Positions 30,068-38,411 of a stretch of 64,000 nt of DNA are shown one piece after another (position 1 is the stretch's first letter; every line of letters starts with the position of its first letter). Below the pieces are notes generated by a model. It worked only from the letters and a program-made list of their open reading frames with translations. It did no database searches and had not been told where the DNA came from. The translations under genes were made by a program, and so were the position numbers. This DNA is from an uncultured SAR116 cluster alpha proteobacterium (GTDB lineage Bacteria; Pseudomonadota; Alphaproteobacteria; Puniceispirillales; Puniceispirillaceae), in contig CACOCY010000007.1 of assembly GCA_902625725.1 (NCBI GenBank), positions 44,968-108,967 on the forward strand, written 5' to 3'.

Positions 30068-30436
30068 TTTAACCGGTATTTAAGTTAGATATTTAGTCAA
30101 TTCAATCAAAATATTTCTCGGCCATTTAGAAATTCATCTTTTAAACCTTCTTTAATTTTATTAAAAAATTCACTAACTTTCCAAACAAGTATTAAAAGAT
30201 TACCGTACTTTGTTAGCAGTTACATAACGCCTAGCCAATAAATAATAGCAAAAAGGTTTTTTTATTAGGCAGTTAGCAAATTCGCTGAATGCATATCAAG
30301 TTTTAACAAATTACAAAAAACGCTGGTAAAAGCATGTCAAAAATGTCTTTCTATATTGGAAAATAGCGCCTTTATTTAGGGGCAATGATAACGAAACAAA
30401 GATATTAAGCTCAAACAAATTATCAGGGTTTTAGAG
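30068..30436. other. Intergenic region between divergent dabBA and lysE
   Basis: This 369 bp stretch should contain promoters for both transcription units. An imperfect inverted repeat (GCCTA-GCC-AATAA near 30228 against TTATTAGGC near 30262) is visible, but no T-run follows it, so I do not call it a terminator. No convincing gene is present. Confidence 0.4.
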
Positions 30437-31063
30437 ATGAATTTACATGATTGGGGGGCACTAATCGCAATCTGTACTGTAGGAGCTATCTCGCCCGGTC
30501 CTAGTTTACTTGTAATAATATCAATATCTGCAAAGTTTGGACGAAAAGCTGGTTTGCTCAGCGCAGTCGGACATGGAACCGCTGTTTTTATATATGCAAT
30601 AACGACTGCGTTGGGCATAAGTTTTCTCTCAGGAGCAGCAAATTACATTTTTTTCTATGTTAAATTAGCAGGTGCGTTATTTCTTTTTTGGATAGGTCTT
30701 TCTATGTTTATGTCCGGTTATAAAGCCAGAAGAGAAACGGAAAACTCTAAAGTTCCGCAGAAACTTGGATTTGCTTTTAGAGATGGGTTTCTTATCGGCA
30801 TATTGAACCCAAAAATTGCTGCTTTTTTTGCAACACTTTTCAGTCAATTTGTTGTACCAACACAAGCGTTCACTGTAAGCTTTTTGATGGCAAGCATTGC
30901 AGGAATGATAGATATGACAGCGTATTGTTTAGCTGCGCTAATTTCAAATACCCTTCTGGTCAAACATCTATTTTTAAGCCATAGTCACATCCGAGATTAT
31001 ATATTTGGTTTACTATTAATCCTTTTAGCCTTATCTGTCATGCACGACAGTTTTAATTTATAA
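30437..31063 (+). CDS. LysE/RhtB-family amino acid exporter
   Basis: A 208-residue membrane protein with six helices. It has the family N terminus with ISPGPSLLVIISISAKFGRKAG, LAGALFLFWIGLSMF, and RDGFLIGILNPKIAAFF. LysE/RhtB proteins export amino acids such as lysine, homoserine or threonine, and the substrate here is unknown. It precedes an MFS permease gene by 19 bp on the same strand, so the two may be cotranscribed. Confidence 0.9.
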   Translation: MNLHDWGALIAICTVGAISPGPSLLVIISISAKFGRKAGLLSAVGHGTAVFIYAITTALGISFLSGAANYIFFYVKLAGALFLFWIGLSMFMSGYKARRETENSKVPQKLGFAFRDGFLIGILNPKIAAFFATLFSQFVVPTQAFTVSFLMASIAGMIDMTAYCLAALISNTLLVKHLFLSHSHIRDYIFGLLLILLALSVMHDSFNL

Positions 31064-31082
31064 TTTTGGTTTTTTTAAACTA

Positions 31083-32300
31083 ATGCGTGATATTAGCTCT
31101 AATTTCTCAAAAAAAACATTTGAACAATATTTTCGTTCTCCAATAGGTTTTTTAATTCTTGTATCAATAGCGATGCCAATAGCGATGTCTGGATGGTTAG
31201 CTCTACTTAATAATTTTGTGATAGAGAAAGCTAGTTTTTCTGGCAAAGAGATAGGATGGCTGCATACCATTAGAGAGATACCCGGTTTTCTTACATTAAC
31301 AATTATTTTTGTTCTTCCATTTATTCGCGAACAAAGATTAATAGTTTTATCACTTATTTTGCTTGGTGGTGCGGTTGCTTTGGTAGGACATTTTCCATTT
31401 TTTTCAGGACTTATGATAACCACTTTGATCAGCTCAATAGGTTTTCACTATTTTGAAGCTGCCCAGCAAACGTTACAACTTCAATGGCTTGATAAAAAAA
31501 AAGCTCCCCAAATTTTAGGATGGTTACTAGCAGCATCATCCGGCGCTTCTTTACTAACATTTGGAGCTATCGCAATAATTTATTCCTATTTTAGTTTTAC
31601 ATATAAACAAATGTATATATGTTGCGGCACAGTCACAATATTTCTAGCAATCATAGCTTATGTTTTTTGGCCCAAATACCCAATACAACCCCAGAAAAAA
31701 AAGAAAATCATAATTAAAAAAGTTTATTGGCTATACTACGTTTTACAATTCATATGCGGAGCGAGGCGGCAAATATTTTCAGTTTTTGCAGCATTCATGT
31801 TAGTAGAAAAATTTGGTTTAGAGGTTCATCAAATAAGCTGGCTTCTATTATTTAACTTTTCTGTAAATTTATTATTTGGTCCTTTTGTTGGCTGGTTAAT
31901 TGGACAGATTGGTGAGAAATGGACATTGATTACTGAATATTCAGGACTGACCCTTGTCTTCTTTACCTATGGTTTAATATATATTTTTGACTGGCCCGCC
32001 TGGATCGCAGCCACTCTCTACGTAATAGACCATCTTTTTTATGCAATGATGATAGCGCAAAAAACTTACCTACAAAAAATTGCATTAAAAGAAGATTTAG
32101 CATCCACAACAGCTGTAGCTTTTACGATAAATCATATTGCAGCAGTTTTTTTACCAGTAATTTTAGGTTTCGTTTGGATAATATCACCACCACTAGTTTT
32201 TATATTAGCGACAATTTTAGCATTGTTGTCCCTACTGATATCTTTTGCAGTTCCAAACAATCCATATCCTGGAAACGAAACAATATTTTCGAAAGTTTAA
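31083..32300 (+). CDS. Major facilitator superfamily permease
   Basis: A 405-residue protein with about twelve hydrophobic helices and a polar loop near residue 200 (KYPIQPQKKKKIIIKK) joining two six-helix halves. Motifs such as LVEKFGLEVHQISWLLLFN and FGPFVGWLIGQIGEKW, a cytoplasmic loop, fit MFS transporters. The gene follows lysE. The substrate cannot be predicted. Confidence 0.8.
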   Translation: MRDISSNFSKKTFEQYFRSPIGFLILVSIAMPIAMSGWLALLNNFVIEKASFSGKEIGWLHTIREIPGFLTLTIIFVLPFIREQRLIVLSLILLGGAVALVGHFPFFSGLMITTLISSIGFHYFEAAQQTLQLQWLDKKKAPQILGWLLAASSGASLLTFGAIAIIYSYFSFTYKQMYICCGTVTIFLAIIAYVFWPKYPIQPQKKKKIIIKKVYWLYYVLQFICGARRQIFSVFAAFMLVEKFGLEVHQISWLLLFNFSVNLLFGPFVGWLIGQIGEKWTLITEYSGLTLVFFTYGLIYIFDWPAWIAATLYVIDHLFYAMMIAQKTYLQKIALKEDLASTTAVAFTINHIAAVFLPVILGFVWIISPPLVFILATILALLSLLISFAVPNNPYPGNETIFSKV

Positions 32301-32637
32301 TTTCTGTTTCAAGAATTGTATATTTCAAATTAAATACAAACCGTGGCCGAGACGTGCTTAAACTTTTGGATGTGCTTTTTATGCAAGTATTCAAAAGATT
32401 CAATTATAGGTGAATGTTTAATTAAGGTTTTTTTCTGGGATAGTTAACCTAATGCTCCTTTCAACTATAATAAACCTAATTTGCTATGAAAGAGCAAACA
32501 AGAAAACTGCAAAACAAACCTGTAATAGGAAGCATTTCTTATTGATACACACATTCATGTTGTGCTTGCATCAATTAGCAGACTGCATTTTACTATAGTA
32601 TAAACCCTGGACTGTTTCTACAAAGAGGACGTTAATA
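32301..32637. other. Intergenic region upstream of thiolase
   Basis: This 337 bp stretch lies between the MFS permease and thiolase genes. It contains only short open frames without ribosome binding sites. A plausible ribosome site (AAGAGGACG) precedes the thiolase ATG. No clear terminator, repeat or RNA was found. Confidence 0.4.
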
Positions 32638-33822
32638 ATGAGTAAATCTGTATTCATCCTTTCCGCATTACGCTCAGCTATAGGAGGTTACGGCGGAGCT
32701 TTGAAAGATATATCTCCAATTGACCTAGGCATTAGAGTCGCCACAGAGGCCATCAAACAGTCTGGGCTTAATCCCTCACAGATAGGACACGCTGTTTATG
32801 GACATGTTATTCATACTGAGCCCAGAGATATGTATTCGCCTAGATGTATAGCTATAGGAGCTGGACTATTAGAGACTTCTCCAGCCTTTCAGGTCAATAG
32901 ATTATGTGGTTCTGGATTACAGGCAGTTGTAAGCGCATGTCAACTTATCGAACTTGGAGATACGAATGCTGCGTTAGCTGGTGGTGTAGAGGTAATGTCA
33001 CGTGCAGGATATCTGCTTCAAAACCACCGCTTTGGCGCCAGAATGGGTGATGAACCCATTAAAGATATGATGATGGGAGCACTACATGACCCATTTAGCA
33101 GTATTCATATGGGAATTACTGCTGAAAATATCGCGAACGAGTATAATATATCCCGTGAACAAATGGACACTTTTGCAGCAAACTCCCAAGCACGGGCGAC
33201 AGCCGCAACGGAGGCTGGATTTTTTAGGGAACAAATAGCACCTATAGAAATTAAGGATAAGCGTTCCTCAATAATATTTAACGAAGATGAACATATCAAG
33301 CCAAATACAACTGTGGAAAATCTATCTGATTTAAGAGCAGTCTTCAAAAAGGATGGGACAGTTACAGCAGGAAATGCCTCAGGAATTAACGACGGCACAT
33401 CTTCGATTATTTTGGCTAATGAGGCTTTAAGCAAGTTGTCTAACAAGGAGCCAATGGCAAGAATAGTAAGCTATGGCTACGGTGGTGTATCTCCGCATAT
33501 AATGGGAATGGGGCCCGTTCCTGCAAGCAAAATGGCTCTTGAAAAGGCAAAACTAAAAATTACTGATCTGGATGTAATAGAGAGTAACGAGGCTTTTGCT
33601 GCACAAGCTTGTGCCGTCTCCAAAGCACTAAATCTCTCCAATGATATTGTAAATCCGAATGGAGGTGCTATAGCTCTTGGACATCCTATCGGTGCCACTG
33701 GCGCAATATTAATAACGAAACTAACTCATGAGTTGGTCCGCATTGGGGGAAGATACGGGATGGCAACAATGTGCATAGGTGGTGGTCAAGGAATAAGTGT
33801 TATTATTGACACAAGAGTTTAA
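32638..33822 (+). CDS. Acetyl-CoA acetyltransferase (thiolase)
   Basis: A 394-residue thiolase II, condensing two acetyl-CoA to acetoacetyl-CoA or cleaving 3-ketoacyl-CoA. The catalytic residues are all present: NRLCGSGLQA (Cys90), GHPIGATGA (His349) and MCIGGGQG (Cys379). The length and motifs suit the PhaA/AtoB type as well as BktB/PcaF relatives, so no symbol is assigned. No phaB or other polymer gene lies nearby; the function may be in branched-chain or fatty acid metabolism along with methylmalonyl-CoA mutase. Confidence 0.95.
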   Translation: MSKSVFILSALRSAIGGYGGALKDISPIDLGIRVATEAIKQSGLNPSQIGHAVYGHVIHTEPRDMYSPRCIAIGAGLLETSPAFQVNRLCGSGLQAVVSACQLIELGDTNAALAGGVEVMSRAGYLLQNHRFGARMGDEPIKDMMMGALHDPFSSIHMGITAENIANEYNISREQMDTFAANSQARATAATEAGFFREQIAPIEIKDKRSSIIFNEDEHIKPNTTVENLSDLRAVFKKDGTVTAGNASGINDGTSSIILANEALSKLSNKEPMARIVSYGYGGVSPHIMGMGPVPASKMALEKAKLKITDLDVIESNEAFAAQACAVSKALNLSNDIVNPNGGAIALGHPIGATGAILITKLTHELVRIGGRYGMATMCIGGGQGISVIIDTRV

Positions 33823-33883
33823 TTTATTGTCACCGGCATAGATTTACATTCTTTTAAACACTTACTCAGGTAATTTTTATGTT

Positions 33884-34189
33884 TCAATTAACTTTACAGG
33901 AAAATTCTCTTTGGCAAACTGTTTTTGGGCTCTCAGTTGAGACAACTACGTTATCTTCGGGTATTTGAGCCTTGTAATAACAGGTAGTACTGAAGGCAGT
34001 TCTTTCTGTTTTACTTAGCCGACAAATTTGATATCTTACTTCCTTCTCCCTCTCCTTTTTAGAAATATATGTTCTGCCCTCTGCAATTGCATTTGCATGA
34101 GAAAAAAAGTAAAAAAGCAAAACAAAGGAAATTAAATAATACCAATTTATCCTCGCCAATTTTTTATACCTCCGTGTCTGATTTTGCAA
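33884..34189 (-). CDS. Hypothetical secreted protein (101 aa)
   Basis: A 101-residue protein with a positively charged start and a hydrophobic segment (WYYLISFVLLFYFFSHANA) compatible with a signal peptide, then a basic, charged region with four cysteines (QICRLSK, TTCYYK, TVCQREFSCKVN). It could be a small disulfide-bonded periplasmic protein. It overlaps the upstream 70-residue gene by 26 bp. I do not recognise a family. Confidence 0.5.
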   Translation of the reverse strand: MQNQTRRYKKLARINWYYLISFVLLFYFFSHANAIAEGRTYISKKEREKEVRYQICRLSKTERTAFSTTCYYKAQIPEDNVVVSTESPKTVCQREFSCKVN

Positions 34190-34376
34190 TATCTTCTGAC
34201 GAACCAGGTAGATAAGCCTTGCCTTGAATTGCCCTCGCCCCTAGTTCAGTCATCTCTTCAGATTTTGACTCAGCTAGAACATTCAATTTGTCTTCCACTA
34301 ACTGCTCTGCTTGTTCTAGGGTGTCTGCTTCTATTTCCACAATCCCGTCTATAATCCAATGAACTTTAACTTTCAT
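34164..34376 (-). CDS. Hypothetical small acidic protein (70 aa)
   Basis: A 70-residue protein with an N-terminal beta-like segment (MKVKVHWIIDGIVEIEAD) and a predicted amphipathic helix (TLEQAEQLVEDKLNVLAE), followed by an acidic tail. The pattern 'beta strand, then A-D-[ST]-x-E-[EQ]-A' recalls small DpnD/PcfM-like domains, but that is weak. An upstream AGGAAAAAA-type ribosome site fits this start. It is coupled by a 26 bp overlap to the secreted protein downstream. No function is assigned. Confidence 0.55.
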   Translation of the reverse strand: MKVKVHWIIDGIVEIEADTLEQAEQLVEDKLNVLAESKSEEMTELGARAIQGKAYLPGSSEDIAKSDTEV

Positions 34377-34448
34377 TTTTTTTCCTACTCTAAACTATCC
34401 AATCTAAAAACATATAAATTATTATTTTAAAGAATTACTGAAACCGGG

Positions 34449-35081
34449 TCATTTAATTGGTGAAAGTTTTTCAAATATTTTTCCTGCTCTGTCTTGTAAC
34501 TCAACTATCGATTTGGGTTCAATCGAACTTGCTGCCTCGTCACGCTCAGAAATTGCCCCATCAATTAAAAAAGCACTGGCGATTGAATACCACATATAAG
34601 CTTCTTCAAAATTTGGCTGCTCAGCTACTTCTCTATAAAAAAGAGCTAATTCCATTAGAGCAGACCTATCACCAGCATTTATTTGGTCCTGAAGTATATC
34701 CACCACATTTTCTCTGGTCATTTTTAATGAGTCTTCAGGTAGCAATTTCTTCAATTCATCACTTAATTCTTTTGCAGGCTCTATACCTCCAAGATAAGCT
34801 GACCAAGCCCAAAATAATGCTTGCTGATAATTTTGTGGTCTACCTTTTCCAGATTTTAGCAACAGAGCAAGATTATATTGTGCATCATGTTGGGCTGCAA
34901 ACGCTTGAAGCTCAAATAAATTGACCGCATGCTGATAGTCTTTATCCTTTACTGCTTGCACCGCCTCAGCAAAAGTAACGTTGCTCGTGGTTATATCCGC
35001 AAATGTCATTTTAGCATATATCATAAGAAAAAAAATAATTATCAAAGAGGCTACTGACTTGTTATTCGCCTGGAAGCACAT
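34449..35081 (-). CDS. Secreted Sel1/TPR-repeat protein (210 aa)
   Basis: A 210-residue protein with a signal-like N terminus (ASLIIIFFLMIYAKMTFA) and Sel1-like repeats: DAQYNLALLLKSGKGRPQNYQQALFWAWSAYLGG and SALMELALFYREVAEQPNFEEAYMWYSIASAF. The length, export and Sel1 repeats resemble the flagellar T-ring protein MotX, and a flagellar island starts next door, but a generic periplasmic scaffold is equally likely. It starts 4 bp after the stop of the NHLP-like gene, so the two form an operon. Confidence 0.75.
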   Translation of the reverse strand: MCFQANNKSVASLIIIFFLMIYAKMTFADITTSNVTFAEAVQAVKDKDYQHAVNLFELQAFAAQHDAQYNLALLLKSGKGRPQNYQQALFWAWSAYLGGIEPAKELSDELKKLLPEDSLKMTRENVVDILQDQINAGDRSALMELALFYREVAEQPNFEEAYMWYSIASAFLIDGAISERDEAASSIEPKSIVELQDRAGKIFEKLSPIK

Positions 35082-35085
35082 TAGC

Positions 35086-35475
35086 TCAACGGCCGGCCAT
35101 CATAACAAGTTGGAGATAGAATATACGAATACGAAATTTTGATTTTTCACTTTTTTCGTATACTACGATTCTAGGCCGTGACGAATTTGGCTTTTGAAAC
35201 TCTACATCCATTGTTTCTGGCAGAAAAACCCCGTTTGCCTGCAATGTTCCATTAGGATCACTTGCAAAACTTTTATGGAAGTTTTCATCTATCCAAATTC
35301 TAGCCAGTACCCTGCCAAGAATATCAGGAAGTTGTTCTCTAACAGCTTTTCTGTCTTCAAGAAATAGTTCTTCATTCACTAAAGATAAAGCAGAAATATC
35401 TCCAGATTTTTTTATCACGGCTGGTAAGTTTCTTTTATTCAAAGGAACTAATGCATTTGAACTATTACTTTTCAT
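35086..35475 (-). CDS. Nitrile-hydratase-alpha/NHLP-like small protein (129 aa)
   Basis: A 129-residue protein. Residues about 45-105 (LGRVLARIWIDENFHKSF, then DPNGTLQANGVFLPETMDVE and RIVVYEK) follow the pattern of the nitrile hydratase alpha fold and the NHLP-type leader peptides of RiPP precursors: 'A-x-x-D-x-x-F...DP...L...G..LP....V.....VV'. The C-terminal 20 residues lack the Cys, Ser or Thr of a modified core and no Cys cluster for metal binding is present. No RiPP maturase gene is nearby. It is probably cotranscribed with the Sel1 gene; the role is unknown. Confidence 0.55.
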   Translation of the reverse strand: MKSNSSNALVPLNKRNLPAVIKKSGDISALSLVNEELFLEDRKAVREQLPDILGRVLARIWIDENFHKSFASDPNGTLQANGVFLPETMDVEFQKPNSSRPRIVVYEKSEKSKFRIRIFYLQLVMMAGR

Positions 35476-35601
35476 TGCTTTTCCGATTTATTATATCGTT
35501 TTTTGGTAATATGCCATAATTTATTAAACAAGAAAACAGTGTTGTGTATTCATACTTAAATTTTCTTAATTTATTTTCTAAAAATCTTTTTTTTATGATA
35601 A

Positions 35602-35617
35602 CGGCACGAAATTTGAA
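35602..35617 (+). promoter_or_regulatory. Possible sigma-54 promoter upstream of the extra rod/hook paralog
   Basis: CGGCACGAAATTTGAA keeps the -24 GGCAC element and spacing but has GA instead of GC at -12, so it is a weaker match to TGGCACG-N4-TTGCA. It lies about 45 bp before the ATG. A downstream axial-protein gene makes it plausible. Confidence 0.35.
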
Positions 35618-35661
35618 TTACATCCATAATAATTGATTAAGTGATTTAAGGAATTTTATTA

Positions 35662-36438
35662 ATGATTAACACTATACGAACTGGTTTGGATGCATCCAAT
35701 AAAGAGATTTCTACAATTTCACATAACCTTGCCAATGGTTCCACAATTGGGTTCAAGAGAAGCTCAGCTGGTTTTACAGACATGTATTCTGAACAAGTTG
35801 CTTTAAGAGATAATCTAGATATAGGTGTAGGAACAAGATATGTAAGTGCTCAACGCAATCATCAGCAGGGCAGTTTCATTCAAACAAACGGCGCTCTTGA
35901 TCTTGCTATTAACGGCTCTGGCTATTTCCTAGCTCAAGCTAAAGACGGTACGATATCATTCACTAGAGACGGTTCTTTATCAATGGATAGTGAAGGCCAC
36001 ATTATTTCTAGTGACGGCCAATTTATATTGTCTGAAGCTCAAACACCTTTAAAAATTCCATTTAAAGTAAAAAATCAAGATAACCAAATTGAATCGTTAG
36101 CTGAAGTGAGAATAAATGAAAGTGGAGCTGTCAATTCGATTTATAGTAACGGATCAAGTGCTGTGGTTGGAATAGTCGGCATGGCAATTTTTGCAAACGA
36201 AACAGCACTTAAAGAAATCGGTATGAATCAATATTCACCAACTCCAATGTCTGGTGCTGCTAAAATTGGTAGAGCGGGTGAGGCAAGTTATGGACGCATC
36301 CAATCTGGTGCATTAGAGGCCTCCAATACAGATGCAACCTCAGAAATGGCCAAAATGATAAAAGCACAGCAAGCATTCTCAGGTTCTTCAAGAATGCTTC
36401 AGGCTGAGGCAGATATTACAAAACGCCTAATGGGATAA
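35662..36438 (+). CDS. Flagellar axial protein of the FlgE/F/G family (extra paralog)
   Basis: A 258-residue rod/hook-type protein. The N terminus TISHNLANGSTIGFKRSSAGF resembles FlgG/FlgE SHNLANxxTxGFKR motifs, the middle has DLAINGSGYFL and DGQFILSE, and the C terminus SNTDATSEMAKMIKAQQAF is the usual helical end. The window already has FlgE, FlgF and FlgG elsewhere, so this is a fourth, divergent member, possibly a second rod protein or a hook-like variant. It is monocistronic and convergent with the fliA operon. Confidence 0.8.
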   Translation: MINTIRTGLDASNKEISTISHNLANGSTIGFKRSSAGFTDMYSEQVALRDNLDIGVGTRYVSAQRNHQQGSFIQTNGALDLAINGSGYFLAQAKDGTISFTRDGSLSMDSEGHIISSDGQFILSEAQTPLKIPFKVKNQDNQIESLAEVRINESGAVNSIYSNGSSAVVGIVGMAIFANETALKEIGMNQYSPTPMSGAAKIGRAGEASYGRIQSGALEASNTDATSEMAKMIKAQQAFSGSSRMLQAEADITKRLMG

Positions 36439-36440
36439 AT

Positions 36441-36866
36441 TTACCTTAGGGGAAACACAAAATCGATATGGTTAATAACGATTTCACGGGTATTCTCGAT
36501 AAAGAGATCACCATTAACACTGACACTTAGCTTTTCATTTAGAAAAATGGTGAGTAAGATTGGTCTCCCAACAGATTGTATTAACGTAAATCTTTCGCAC
36601 AGTGCATTAAAAGTGTCTGATTGCATTAGACCTTCACATTGCATGATAGGTCTATCTCTTGGAATTATAATGTTACCAAGAAAGCTATCATCTTTTTCTT
36701 GGTTTTGACGTATTTCCACATTGCACTTCCCTCGCGCAATAGTGAGCAAAGTGCAAGACAGGCTTAATTTTTCGCTTTTTCTGCTATTAAATACTAATAG
36801 ATCCGCAGACTGAACAGCCATTTGAATAGAACTAATTTGGCTCCACTCTGAATTATTAAGCGACAT
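36441..36866 (-). CDS. Unknown 141-residue protein at the end of the fliA operon
   Basis: The start overlaps the fliA 3' end by 11 bp, so it is the last gene of flhA-flhF-flhG-fliA. The protein alternates beta-like segments (LSLSCTLLTIARGKCNVEIR, PILLTIFLNEKLSVSVNGD) with charged loops and has no signal peptide or obvious membrane helix. I do not recognise a family. Its position suggests a role in flagellar regulation or assembly. Confidence 0.55.
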   Translation of the reverse strand: MSLNNSEWSQISSIQMAVQSADLLVFNSRKSEKLSLSCTLLTIARGKCNVEIRQNQEKDDSFLGNIIIPRDRPIMQCEGLMQSDTFNALCERFTLIQSVGRPILLTIFLNEKLSVSVNGDLFIENTREIVINHIDFVFPLR

Positions 36867-37575
36867 CTTGCTGGTTAGCTTTTTGCATAAACTCTCTTAA
36901 TTTTCGAACCGCTGATTTCTTAATTTGTGAAACTCTTCCTGTAGTCACTTCAAGCACTTCAGCTATTTCATATACATTTAATTCCTCAACATAATAGAGC
37001 TGAATCACAAGAGCCTCTTTTTCGGGTAGAGTTCTAAGCGCATCCTTGAGAAGGCCTTTCATCTGTGATTCATTAAGTTGTTCTTCAGGGTTATTTTCGT
37101 CAGACACAAACCAGATTGAGAATTCATCATAAACACCATTTAAAGATTGATGAACATTTGCCTGAAATGCATGCTCCCAATCCATCATTTCTTGGTCTGA
37201 TATTCCTAATTTCTCTGCAATTTCTTTACTATTAGGGTCACGACCAAGAGATTGGCGTAAATTCTCTTCAGCAATTTTTGTTTTCTGTTGCATCTGAATT
37301 GTTGTTCGACATAAATTAGATGTTTTACGGAGATGATCAATAATTGTGCCACGCACCCTGATACTTGCGTAGCTTGCAAAACTAGCGCCCTCTTGGACTG
37401 TATAATTTTGGGCAGCAAGAATAAGGCCGTAATAACCGGTCTGAATTAAATCTTCAATTTCGACTGATGCATGCACTCGCCCATAGATATGCCAGGCTAT
37501 TTTCTTGACCATTTCAAGATGCCCTGAGACGAGATCCTCAACATTTGGTTTTTGTTCAGGGTAGCTTGGACGCAT
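36856..37575 (-). CDS. fliA: Flagellar sigma factor FliA (sigma-28)
   Basis: A 239-residue RNA polymerase sigma factor for late flagellar genes. Region 2 has VEIEDLIQTGYYGLILAA and FASYASIRVRGTIIDHLR; region 3 has SLGRDPNSKEIAEKLGIS; region 4 has LYYVEELNVYEIAEVLEVTTGRVSQIKKSAVRKLRE, a helix-turn-helix. Its inhibitor FlgM is encoded at 44983. The start shares a base with the flhG stop. Confidence 0.94.
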   Translation of the reverse strand: MRPSYPEQKPNVEDLVSGHLEMVKKIAWHIYGRVHASVEIEDLIQTGYYGLILAAQNYTVQEGASFASYASIRVRGTIIDHLRKTSNLCRTTIQMQQKTKIAEENLRQSLGRDPNSKEIAEKLGISDQEMMDWEHAFQANVHQSLNGVYDEFSIWFVSDENNPEEQLNESQMKGLLKDALRTLPEKEALVIQLYYVEELNVYEIAEVLEVTTGRVSQIKKSAVRKLREFMQKANQQDVA

Positions 37576-38378
37576 TATCCAACTCTCTTATTTTGGACAA
37601 TTTGTTGATCAAAAAAACGGACACCGCCTGTTTCATTTTTTGGAGAATTCAATATATTTTTTGCAATTTTCTGAAAACAAACATTTTCTCTACTATCTTT
37701 TGAGTCAATGCAAATTGGTTTTCTTGTCACAACAGACTGTCGAATACGATTGGAAAGCGGTAGATGTCCAACATAGTTAAGATTTACATCCAAGAATTTT
37801 TGAACAATTGAATTAAATTTTCCAAAATGCACTTTAGCCTGTGCCTCACTTTGTGTCATGTTGACTACTACAGAGAAGTTGGATAGACCACCTTCCAAAT
37901 GAGCTACTTTAATTAATGAATAAGCGTCGAGAAAGCTTGTTGGCTCACCTACTAAAACAATTAGTACCTTATCTGCTGCAGATACAAACGCAAGCGAACT
38001 ATCAGACGCACCTGCGGGCACATCCGCTACAAGAATGTCAGTATCATCAGCAATTTCATCAAATAATCTAATCGTCTGATATCTTGTTTTTTTATCGAGG
38101 TTAAGCATGTCGATCAAACCACTCCCACCGGAAGCGAACCTGAGTCCACTTGGCCCCCCACATAAGGTTTCTGCAATAGATGTGCTTCCCTTTAATGCGT
38201 CACTAATAAAATACTTGGGCTTCACACCCAAAAGAATATGGGCGTTCGCCATACCAAAATCTGCATCCAATAAGGTCGTTTTTTTATTCATTTGCGCAAA
38301 TGTTAGGCTCAGATTAACTGACATGCTGGTTTTACCAACTCCCCCTTTCCCACTTGCGACTGCTATTGATGTTGCCAT
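37575..38378 (-). CDS. flhG: Flagellar number regulator FlhG (FleN/YlxH, MinD-like ATPase)
   Basis: A 267-residue ParA/MinD-type ATPase. The deviant Walker A SGKGGVGKTSMSVNL is at residues 9-23, LLDADFGMANAHILLG is present and DVPAGASDSSL serves as Walker B. In polar flagellates FlhG limits flagellar number with FlhF, and its position directly after flhF supports this. The final stretch is basic and lacks an obvious MinD amphipathic helix. Confidence 0.92.
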   Translation of the reverse strand: MATSIAVASGKGGVGKTSMSVNLSLTFAQMNKKTTLLDADFGMANAHILLGVKPKYFISDALKGSTSIAETLCGGPSGLRFASGGSGLIDMLNLDKKTRYQTIRLFDEIADDTDILVADVPAGASDSSLAFVSAADKVLIVLVGEPTSFLDAYSLIKVAHLEGGLSNFSVVVNMTQSEAQAKVHFGKFNSIVQKFLDVNLNYVGHLPLSNRIRQSVVTRKPICIDSKDSRENVCFQKIAKNILNSPKNETGGVRFFDQQIVQNKRVG

Positions 38379-38411
38379 AATTATTCTCTTTTCTTCTAAT
38401 ATTCTAACAGC

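Noticed and set aside
30106..30219. Minus-strand open frame upstream of dabB with a helical, charged sequence
   Set aside because: It is 37 codons long with no ATG, GTG or TTG start in frame (only CTG), so translation is unlikely.
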